From Saprospiraceae bacterium (GTDB lineage Bacteria > Bacteroidota > Bacteroidia > Chitinophagales > Saprospiraceae), in NCBI GenBank assembly GCA_020852155.1, contig JADZBJ010000206.1, positions 1-7,540 of the forward strand: a DNA stretch of 7,540 nt. Direction: 5' to 3'. A program made the translations under genes and the position numbers. Positions 1 to 6,311 of the stretch are shown one piece after another. The notes beneath the pieces were generated by a model. The model worked only from the letters and a program-made list of their open reading frames with translations, made no database searches and had not been told where the DNA came from. Every line of letters starts with the position of its first letter. The first letter of the stretch is position 1.

Positions 1-43
1 TCTTGTCGCCGGGAATGGTATTTTTGCGTTTTCGCACCTGGAT

Positions 44-3000
44 ATGGATCATATTACTGAAAATAGCGAGTTAGCGGCGTATTTGAAGAAAAACACCAGC
101 TCTCAATCGCTGGAAAAGGGGCTTGAAATATTCAGGCTGGGTAACCTGGAGCGTGTTTCTTTCGAGCCGCGCAACAATGGGGTTGCCCGTTACAAAGTCA
201 AAAGCGAACGCGGATGGGATAATTATAATGTGCTGGTCATAGACTTTATGAGCGGCTTGACGCATCCGCAGGTTTCCTGCTCCTGCCCTTACGATTGGGG
301 CGGATTGTGCAAACACCGCGTTGCAGTACTGCTTGATCTCGACCAGCGTGGGCTGTGGCACAAACCGGAAGTCAAACCCTCCGTATCAGATTACTTTGAC
401 ATGAACGATTCCAGTGTGACGCTGAAAACACTGGATGATACCTACCTGAGGGCCAATGTTCAGGAGCGCGACTGGATCAAGCGTCATGGCGTGACGCGGG
501 TACAGCTGATCGCTGCGAATAATGGGCAGGCCCAAACCAATGTCATGCTCAAAGGCGAAAAATTCGTCCAGCATTTCATCAAACAGGAGAACAACAAGAT
601 TCAGACCTCCTGTTCTTGTGGTCAACACCTGAGTTATCCGCTATGCGACCACAAACTGGCTGCCTTGTTGAAATTGCGCGATCAATATGGCGTACATGCG
701 TTTGATCGTTTGCGTGATTTGACCGCCGAAAAAAATGCCTTGCTTGCGCCTTATGGCTATACGTTAAATGACGACCTCGCGGGCCGGTTTGATTTTAAAG
801 TAGATGAAAACGGGCATTTAACCCTGATTATCCTGGATAGAAGTTTTCGGATACCCGGTGAGTTGGGGCGTTTTTGGGCGGAAAATCAACCTGTTTTTGA
901 AAGCCGATCCAAACCGCTTACAGCGACAAAATTTCTCACAGACATTGAGCCTGAACAACGGCGCGTACTGGTTTATTCCATTACTATTAATGGGGCTGAC
1001 CATTTGCCTGATGTTCAGTTAATACCCCTGACGGCGCAGTACAACGAAGCGAAAAACAAGTTGTCGTACATCTCCCGAATGGAGCAGATGTTCTTTGGCT
1101 CTGCGCGCGACATGGCTGATATGCCCATCACAACCGATCAGGATAATCGCATTTTGATGTTGGCCCGCAACGCTTTTACCCTCGAGTCGGCGGTTGCTGC
1201 CTTGCGCAAACAAAAAATAGTGCAAGGGCAAGTTTGGGCCTGGCAATTTCAGCGCATTGGCGATTTTAGTGTGGAACAACAAGCCAGTATCATGGCATAC
1301 TACGGCGAGTTGTGGGAGCGATTGCTGCCATTGCTGCATGACAGGAAAGTGGTGGTCAGCCGCGATGCGCATCAACGCGTCAATTCTCTGGAATGGGTAG
1401 AAGTGGAGCCGCAGCCCCTTCACCTGCGTTTCAGCCTGAAAATGGATGACTATTTTGCCATCCTGGAATGCTATTTTGAGGTGAATGACGAACTACTGCT
1501 GTTCGCTCAAACTACGCCGGCCGGGCGTTGGCTGCGGCGTTTCAACGGAAAAATTGCCCGACTGGCCTCCGTGAACGATGTGCGAATCCTGGAACAATTC
1601 GGTGATGAAGGAAAAATCAAGGTCAGAAAGGATTACCTGCCCGGCATGTTATCCGACTTTGTACTCCCGTTGGCGCAACACTACACCGTCGAGTTTGATA
1701 TTGACAAAGAGATTGAAACAGAAGACCTGTCATGGCAAACCGGACAGGTTTATCTGAAAGAAGATGAAGGTCATTTGCTGCTGGTGCCGGTTTTCATTTA
1801 CGGGAACAATACGCCGGATGCTCCACCTGTCGAATTTTCCAATGACGGCCGCCGCGACAGGGTGCATTATGACCCTCAAAACGATCAGATTCTGATTCAG
1901 AAACGAACATCTGAAAAGGAAAGGGAATTCCTCAATTGGCTGGAGGCGCTACACCCTGAATTCCAGCTGCAGACGGGTGCTCAGTTTTACTACCTGCCCT
2001 TCGGCGATGTGCTGAAAAACCAGTGGTTATTTTACTTCTTCGATCAGACAAGGGCGGCAGAAGTGCCTGTTTTCGGTTTTGCCGAATTGAAACGCTTCAA
2101 ATACAACCCGAACAAACCCAAAATGCAGATGCGCGCCTCATCGGGCATTGACTGGTTTGATTTGAAAGTGGAAGTCGCCTTCGGAGATCAGTTTGCCAGC
2201 CTGGCCGACATCCGAAAAGCAGTGCTGAACAAACAGAATTTCATTCAACTGTCCGACGGCTCTATCGGTATGTTGCCCGAAGAGTGGCTGGAGCGCTACG
2301 CCAAACTCTTCAAATTCGGCGAGGTGAAAGACGACTCCCTCAAGGTGTCAAAATTGCACTTCAACCTGATAGATCAACTGTCGGAAGATATTGACTCGGA
2401 AAAAATACTGAGGGAATTGGCTGAAAAGAAGCAAAAATTGCTGAATTTTCATGAAATCAAGGACGTTCCTTCGCCTTCCAATGTCAGCGCTACGCTGCGC
2501 GACTACCAGCATGAGGGCTTCAAATGGCTCAACTTCCTGGATGAATTTCGTTGGGGTGGTTGCCTGGCCGACGATATGGGTCTGGGTAAAACCCTGCAAA
2601 TCCTGAGTTTCTTGCAGGAATTAAAAAACAGGAACAATGGAACGCATTTCGGCACCAGCCTGATTGTGATGCCTACCACCCTGATTTTTAACTGGCAGGC
2701 GGAAATTGAAAAATTCACGCCCGGCCTCACCTACTACGTACACAGGGGCATAACCCGCCAGCGCGATGCCGAAATTTTCAGTGGCTACGATCTGGTGCTG
2801 ACCACCTACGGAACCCTGCGCAGCGATATTGACTTTTTCAAAGATATTGAGTTTCAATACGTTATTCTCGACGAATCTCAGGCGATCAAAAATGCCATGT
2901 CGCTGACCGCCAAAGCCGTCAAACTGCTTACGGCGCGTAATCGCATCGCCATGACCGGCACACCCGTCGAGAATAATACCATGGATTTGTATTCTCAAAT

Positions 3001-3886
3001 GGAGTTTCTGAACCCCGGCCTCCTGGGCAGCACGGATTTTTTCAGGACGGAATATGCCAACCCCATTGATAAACACCGCAGCGAAACAGCCGCCCGCGAA
3101 TTGCGCACGCTGATTTACCCTTTCATCCTGAAACGGACCAAAGAAGAAGTCGCAAGCGACCTGCCGGATAAAACCGAGACCGTGTTGTTCTGTGAAATGG
3201 GCAGTAAACAACGCCGTGTGTATGAAACTTTCAGGGACAACTATCGGTCACTGATTGCCAACAAGATAGAAGAAGTCGGCAAGGAAAAAGCGGCATTTCT
3301 GATTCTGGAAGGTTTGCTCAAGTTGCGCCAGATTTGTGACTCGCCTGCGCTACTTTCCGGCGATGAAGATTATGGCCACGACTCCACCAAATTAGATGAG
3401 ATCGTTCGCGAGATCGAGGAAAATGCAGGACACCATAAAATTCTGGTTTTCTCTCAGTTCCTGAAAATGCTCGATCTGGTGCGTCAACACCTCGAAAAAG
3501 CCAACATCCCGTACGAATACTTAGACGGTCAGACAACAGACCGGGCCGAACGAGTGAATCGCTTTCAGGGTAACGACAGCTGCCGCGTATTCCTGATGAG
3601 CCTGAAAGCCGGTGGCGTAGGCATCAACCTGACCGAAGCCGACTATGTTTATTTGATTGATCCGTGGTGGAATCCGGCGGTTGAACAACAGGCCATTGAC
3701 CGTACGCACCGTATCGGACAACAAAAGAAAGTGTTTGCCTACCGAATGATCTGTAAAGACACTGTCGAGGAGAAAATCCTGGAATTACAGAACAAGAAGA
3801 AAGACATCGCTCGCGACCTGATCAGCACGGAACAGGGCATGCTGAAAAAACTCACCCGTGACGATATTATTGGGCTGTTTAGTTGA
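44..3886 (+). CDS. SWIM zinc finger-containing SNF2-family ATPase/helicase
   Basis: This is a 1280-residue Snf2-like ATPase, a double-stranded-DNA translocase family that remodels protein-DNA complexes. The N-terminus has two SWIM-type zinc motifs, C79-x-C81-x7-C89-x-H91 and C190-x-C192-x8-C201-x-H203. A long middle region (about 250-800) fits the bacterial SNF2-associated region of such proteins. The ATPase core follows: LRDYQ at 818-822, Walker A DMGLGKT at 844-850, DESQ at 943-946 in place of DEAH (a common Snf2 variation), and MTGTP at 970-974. The second RecA-like lobe has ILVFSQ from 1133, LDG at 1160-1162, SLKAGGVG at 1186-1193 and RTHRIGQ at 1220-1226. All core motifs are intact. ATG44 is the first in-frame start in the window, but the frame stays open back to base 2 and no ribosome site is visible, so the true start could lie upstream. 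It converges on the leucine-rich repeat gene. The family call is secure; its substrate and cellular role are unknown. Confidence 0.95.
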   Translation: MDHITENSELAAYLKKNTSSQSLEKGLEIFRLGNLERVSFEPRNNGVARYKVKSERGWDNYNVLVIDFMSGLTHPQVSCSCPYDWGGLCKHRVAVLLDLDQRGLWHKPEVKPSVSDYFDMNDSSVTLKTLDDTYLRANVQERDWIKRHGVTRVQLIAANNGQAQTNVMLKGEKFVQHFIKQENNKIQTSCSCGQHLSYPLCDHKLAALLKLRDQYGVHAFDRLRDLTAEKNALLAPYGYTLNDDLAGRFDFKVDENGHLTLIILDRSFRIPGELGRFWAENQPVFESRSKPLTATKFLTDIEPEQRRVLVYSITINGADHLPDVQLIPLTAQYNEAKNKLSYISRMEQMFFGSARDMADMPITTDQDNRILMLARNAFTLESAVAALRKQKIVQGQVWAWQFQRIGDFSVEQQASIMAYYGELWERLLPLLHDRKVVVSRDAHQRVNSLEWVEVEPQPLHLRFSLKMDDYFAILECYFEVNDELLLFAQTTPAGRWLRRFNGKIARLASVNDVRILEQFGDEGKIKVRKDYLPGMLSDFVLPLAQHYTVEFDIDKEIETEDLSWQTGQVYLKEDEGHLLLVPVFIYGNNTPDAPPVEFSNDGRRDRVHYDPQNDQILIQKRTSEKEREFLNWLEALHPEFQLQTGAQFYYLPFGDVLKNQWLFYFFDQTRAAEVPVFGFAELKRFKYNPNKPKMQMRASSGIDWFDLKVEVAFGDQFASLADIRKAVLNKQNFIQLSDGSIGMLPEEWLERYAKLFKFGEVKDDSLKVSKLHFNLIDQLSEDIDSEKILRELAEKKQKLLNFHEIKDVPSPSNVSATLRDYQHEGFKWLNFLDEFRWGGCLADDMGLGKTLQILSFLQELKNRNNGTHFGTSLIVMPTTLIFNWQAEIEKFTPGLTYYVHRGITRQRDAEIFSGYDLVLTTYGTLRSDIDFFKDIEFQYVILDESQAIKNAMSLTAKAVKLLTARNRIAMTGTPVENNTMDLYSQMEFLNPGLLGSTDFFRTEYANPIDKHRSETAARELRTLIYPFILKRTKEEVASDLPDKTETVLFCEMGSKQRRVYETFRDNYRSLIANKIEEVGKEKAAFLILEGLLKLRQICDSPALLSGDEDYGHDSTKLDEIVREIEENAGHHKILVFSQFLKMLDLVRQHLEKANIPYEYLDGQTTDRAERVNRFQGNDSCRVFLMSLKAGGVGINLTEADYVYLIDPWWNPAVEQQAIDRTHRIGQQKKVFAYRMICKDTVEEKILELQNKKKDIARDLISTEQGMLKKLTRDDIIGLFS

Positions 3887-3895
3887 CGCTTCCTT

Positions 3896-3959
3896 ACTTT
3901 TCAAATTTCAAATTAAAAAAATATACAATTTTAAATTTGAAATATACAATTTGAAAAGT
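3896..3959. terminator. AT-rich palindrome between convergent genes (element copy A), probable bidirectional terminator
   Basis: A perfect 12-base outer arm pair (3896-3907 with 3948-3959, ACTTTTCAAATT and its complement) continues into an inner 10-base pair (3905-3914 with 3934-3943), with a 4-base bulge on the right side and an AT-rich loop. It begins 10 bases after the SNF2 stop and ends 3 bases before the stop codon of the opposing leucine-rich repeat gene, so it is placed to end transcription from both sides. The stem has very little GC, so termination is inferred from position and symmetry. Related copies occur at 6097-6167 and 6259-6297, so it may be a mobile or repeated palindromic element doing this job. 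Confidence 0.6.
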
Positions 3960-3995
3960 TAATTAGTGTGCAAAGACCAAACGCTGCTGGAGGGC
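3948..3995 (-). repeat. Direct repeat flanking the LRR gene, copy 1 (palindrome arm plus gene 3' end)
   Basis: Bases 3948-3968 and 3974-3995 are identical to 6156-6176 and 6177-6198: 43 matching bases, interrupted only by five extra bases (TGCAA, 3969-3973) in this copy. Read on the minus strand, this copy covers the last codons of the leucine-rich repeat gene (ALQQRLVFAH and stop) and the adjoining arm of the palindrome. The two copies are in the same orientation, 2208 bases apart, and bracket the gene. Beyond base 3995 the similarity to copy 2 stops abruptly. Confidence 0.85.
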
Positions 3996-6074
3996 AGGTT
4001 TGTCGGGGCTTGTGAGTCGCAGGAAATACAGGCCCGCCGGGGTATTGGCTGCCGGTTCGAGGATGGTTTCGCGCGATCCTTCGGTCAATTTGACAGACTG
4101 TACCAATCGCCCGTCGGTTGACCAAAGTTCAAGCCTTTGATATTCTTCAGATGACCACTGGACGATTGCCATGCCGGTGGCGGGGTTAGGAAAGACCGAA
4201 AGTCCGGAAGAGCCGGCATTGGTCTCCTCCTTTGTTTCACTAAGAACGCACTGATGCAACAGGCCGGACAATGAATTGGCGCCCGGGCCATTATCCTGCA
4301 GGATATATCCACCTTCGATGGTTCCGCTTTGAAATAGATGACAAAAACCACTCATATCGGTCAAAGCCGGATTATTTTTAATGGTCAATCTCTTCTTCAA
4401 AAACTCCAGATTGCGGAATCCTGTGATTTGTTGAAGTTGGGGGTTGTCTTGGATTTCAATATTATCATACAACTGGGAAATTAGGGCGAGGGGGAAAGCC
4501 TTGATGCCATTAAATCCGGTGATGGCTTTTAGATTGGGGCATTCATTTATTCGTATAGCATAAGATTTATTAAATGTAAAGTTGGGTGAATTAAACCCGT
4601 AAATTGTATCAATTAATTTTAATCCCCATAAATCGATAACTTCAATATTGGTTAAAGTGTTTTCAATAGGCTTCAGGTTTATAATGGAGTCAGCGTATAC
4701 TTCCATGCTCCCAACGGTTCTTAAATTTTCCAGCCCTTCCAAACTATGAAGGGTATCACCTAAGTACAAATACCAGGAAACAGAATCCAGACCGCTAAGG
4801 AATTTCAGGTTTTTCAGGTTGCATTTCGATACGGATACTGTTCTCATGTACTTAATATTTTCTGTGCCCGTAAATGAGTCAGCCACAATATTTTCCAAAG
4901 CAAAATTACCAGTGACCTTTCTTACATACCGTAGCGCAGACACATCGTGGAGTTTTGGGCAGCGGCCAAATCCTAAGGAGTAAAGAGAATCAATGCGCCC
5001 GGAAATGGTATCGTGGATGTATTCGAGATTGGGACAATTGGTCGCCCCGAAATAAGGCGCTATTGTACCCAACGGTACACCGATCGGGATGGCGTCGAGG
5101 TATCGAAGATTATAGCAGTTAGAGACGGTCTGGTCATTGGTGTGTACACGTTGATAATTGATAATTGTTTCAATACTATCTAAATGGTCAAGGAATAGAT
5201 CTGAAATCAAGACAGAGTCTGAGATGCCGGTAAAGTCGCCAAACCAGGGGCAGTTGGTGATTCTTAAATTCATCCACTTGTTGAATGGCTCTTCTCCGAG
5301 TTTTTCCAGGTCTTTGATGGCCCTGAAATTAGGGCACTGGTCAATCTCAATGCTGCCGGTATAGTGCAGGGAACCAAGCCCTTCGGTAGTTTCGAGGGAA
5401 TCGAGGTTATTCAGACGAATTTCGATGATTCTTCGCGCATTTTCCATGCCTTTCAGGTTTTTAATCCTTGGACAGTCGAAAATGGATAAACTTACTTCAA
5501 CCGTATCTATACCGGATAGCCCTTCGAGTGAAAGCATATTGGGGCATTTTCCTATTTGGCAAATTCTTAATTTTTGGAGTGAATCACAACCGTGCAGGCT
5601 TTTTAAATTCTGATTATTGGATATAATTAAATAAGCGTTTAAGCAATCTGAAATACCTTCCAAGTTTTGCAATGAATAGTTGTCAATAATCTCATAATTT
5701 ATTTCAAACCAATCATTATTATCCGGGTCAATGGCATTCATTGATGGAGAAAGTCCTGACAGGTCAATAAGTGAGTCATTATTAATGATTTCAACCAGAC
5801 CGAATGTATTATCAAACCATGCAATATTATGTAATCCATAAAGAGACTTTAGTCTTGGGTTATTTTGGATGGTTATCCTCCAATTTACGCCCCATATATT
5901 AGCCAGCGGAGACAAATCTGTAATGTCGGAGCAGCATGAATCAGGCCCGATAATGAGTTGAGCGCCGATAAACCCGCTGCCGACGTTGTTGACCTGTTGT
6001 TGTGTTTTGAGGTGAACGATTTGTGCCGTGGCAAACTGTGCCCAAAAAAGCAGGATGAAAGCGAGGTATCGCAT
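3963..6074 (-). CDS. Secreted leucine-rich repeat protein with T9SS C-terminal sorting domain
   Basis: This 703-residue protein is predicted to be exported and anchored on or released from the cell surface by type IX secretion. Residues 1-17 form a signal peptide with an A-T-A cleavage site before Q18. Residues about 45-610 are degenerate leucine-rich repeats of roughly 23-28 residues with a recurring N/C-x-P-x-L turn. Cysteines at 177, 201, 247, 275, 320, 347, 372, 418 and 512 sit at that turn, where other repeats have Asn (for example NNP at 71-73). C578 and C609 lie in what looks like a C-terminal cap. Residues about 625-703 are a T9SS sorting domain, with VFPNPATG at 627-634, a WSTDGRLV strand, AGLYFLRL and a terminal QRLVF. 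The ATG at 6074 directly precedes the signal peptide. No standard Bacteroidota promoter was found, and only 22 bases separate the start from a palindrome, so any promoter probably lies within that repeat. Base composition is uneven: the sorting-domain end is GC-rich, several repeat stretches are very AT-rich. The ligand is unknown. Confidence 0.9.
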   Translation of the reverse strand: MRYLAFILLFWAQFATAQIVHLKTQQQVNNVGSGFIGAQLIIGPDSCCSDITDLSPLANIWGVNWRITIQNNPRLKSLYGLHNIAWFDNTFGLVEIINNDSLIDLSGLSPSMNAIDPDNNDWFEINYEIIDNYSLQNLEGISDCLNAYLIISNNQNLKSLHGCDSLQKLRICQIGKCPNMLSLEGLSGIDTVEVSLSIFDCPRIKNLKGMENARRIIEIRLNNLDSLETTEGLGSLHYTGSIEIDQCPNFRAIKDLEKLGEEPFNKWMNLRITNCPWFGDFTGISDSVLISDLFLDHLDSIETIINYQRVHTNDQTVSNCYNLRYLDAIPIGVPLGTIAPYFGATNCPNLEYIHDTISGRIDSLYSLGFGRCPKLHDVSALRYVRKVTGNFALENIVADSFTGTENIKYMRTVSVSKCNLKNLKFLSGLDSVSWYLYLGDTLHSLEGLENLRTVGSMEVYADSIINLKPIENTLTNIEVIDLWGLKLIDTIYGFNSPNFTFNKSYAIRINECPNLKAITGFNGIKAFPLALISQLYDNIEIQDNPQLQQITGFRNLEFLKKRLTIKNNPALTDMSGFCHLFQSGTIEGGYILQDNGPGANSLSGLLHQCVLSETKEETNAGSSGLSVFPNPATGMAIVQWSSEEYQRLELWSTDGRLVQSVKLTEGSRETILEPAANTPAGLYFLRLTSPDKPALQQRLVFAH

Positions 6075-6096
6075 GGGTTAATCTATTTTATCAATT

Positions 6097-6167
6097 ACTT
6101 TTCAAATTGGATATTTCAAATTTTATATTTTTTTAATTTGAAATATCCAATTTGAAATTTGAAAAGT
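6097..6167. repeat. AT-rich palindromic element, copy B (23-bp perfect inverted repeat)
   Basis: Bases 6100-6122 and 6135-6157 are perfect 23-base inverted repeats around a 12-base T-rich loop. The outer ends also pair in an alternative way: ACTTTTCAAATT at 6097-6108 matches the complement of 6156-6167, the same 12-base arms as in copy A. It lies upstream of the leucine-rich repeat gene start and downstream of the nuoL terminator, so it may be a backup terminator, carry the promoter of the repeat-protein gene, or be a small palindromic repeat like those dispersed in many genomes. No coding capacity is seen. Confidence 0.8.
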
Positions 6168-6198
6168 TAATTAGTGAGACCAAACGCTGCTGGAGGGC
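6156..6198 (-). repeat. Direct repeat flanking the LRR gene, copy 2
   Basis: This stretch matches 3948-3995 over 43 bases with a single five-base gap. It lies 82 bases upstream of the start codon of the leucine-rich repeat gene, so the gene is bracketed by same-orientation repeats. The left half is the palindrome arm and the right half is former coding sequence. Similarity ends at 6198, with TTTTAACC following here where copy 1 has AGGTTTGT. Confidence 0.85.
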
Positions 6199-6200
6199 TT
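6167..6200 (-). pseudogene. Remnant of the 3' end of a T9SS-sorted protein gene
   Basis: On the minus strand this encodes ALQQRLV, the same residues at identical codons as the end of the neighbouring leucine-rich repeat gene. A five-base deletion then shifts the frame, so the original FAH-stop ending becomes SLIN and runs on into the palindrome. No upstream coding sequence remains: the next bases on that strand belong to the nuoL terminator region. It is best read as the stump left by a duplication, deletion or cassette insertion involving a gene with this tail. With only about 22 coding bases it cannot be assigned to a specific parent. Confidence 0.6.
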
Positions 6201-6218
6201 TTAACCGCTGATAGACAC

Positions 6219-6257
6219 AAAAAAACGGAGTGAATGGCTAACCACTCACTCCGTTTT
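6219..6257 (-). terminator. Strong rho-independent terminator of the nuoL transcription unit
   Basis: A 12-base stem (6222-6233 with 6246-6257, AAAACGGAGTGA and its complement) is extended, after one A/C mismatch, by three more pairs (6235-6237 with 6242-6244) and closed by a CTAA loop. On the minus strand the stem is followed by seven T residues (complement of 6219-6225), the classic intrinsic terminator layout, 55 bases after the nuoL stop. The plus strand has only a TTTT then CC then TTTT tract, so it may work in both directions but better on the minus strand. Confidence 0.9.
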
Positions 6258-6258
6258 C

Positions 6259-6297
6259 CTTTTCAAATTTCAAATTAAAAAATGTACGATTTGAAAT
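6259..6297. repeat. Truncated palindromic element, copy C
   Basis: The left part (CTTTTCAAATTTCAAATT then an A run, 6259-6282) is identical to the left part of copy A from 3897. It is followed by a diverged right half with a nine-base inner stem (6267-6275 with 6289-6297). The outer right arm AATTTGAAAAGT found in copies A and B is missing. The element sits between the nuoL stop codon and its terminator, so it is probably transcribed with the nuoL message 3' end. Confidence 0.65.
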
Positions 6298-6311
6298 ATT
6301 GGCTTTCGCCA

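Noticed and set aside
2621..3211. 196-codon minus-strand reading frame inside the SNF2 gene
   Set aside because: It is antisense to the conserved helicase core including Walker A-downstream motifs and DESQ, with a low-complexity product and no family resemblance.
6075..6110. Bacteroidota-type promoter (TTTG then TAnnTTTG) before the leucine-rich repeat gene
   Set aside because: Only near-matches with the wrong spacer occur on the minus strand within the AT-rich palindrome, too weak to annotate.
5958..6155. 65-codon plus-strand frame across the start of the leucine-rich repeat gene
   Set aside because: It overlaps the signal-peptide region in antisense and its C-terminal half is simply the translated palindrome.
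3948..6198. Insertion sequence or integron cassette carrying the leucine-rich repeat gene
   Set aside because: No transposase, integrase or recognised attachment site is visible, and the flanking repeats include coding sequence of a gene tail; homologous recombination explains the pattern better.
3896..6297. Possible CRISPR array from the repeated TTTCAAATT motifs
   Set aside because: The copies are palindromes with different interiors, separated by genes and not by uniform spacers, and no cas gene is present.
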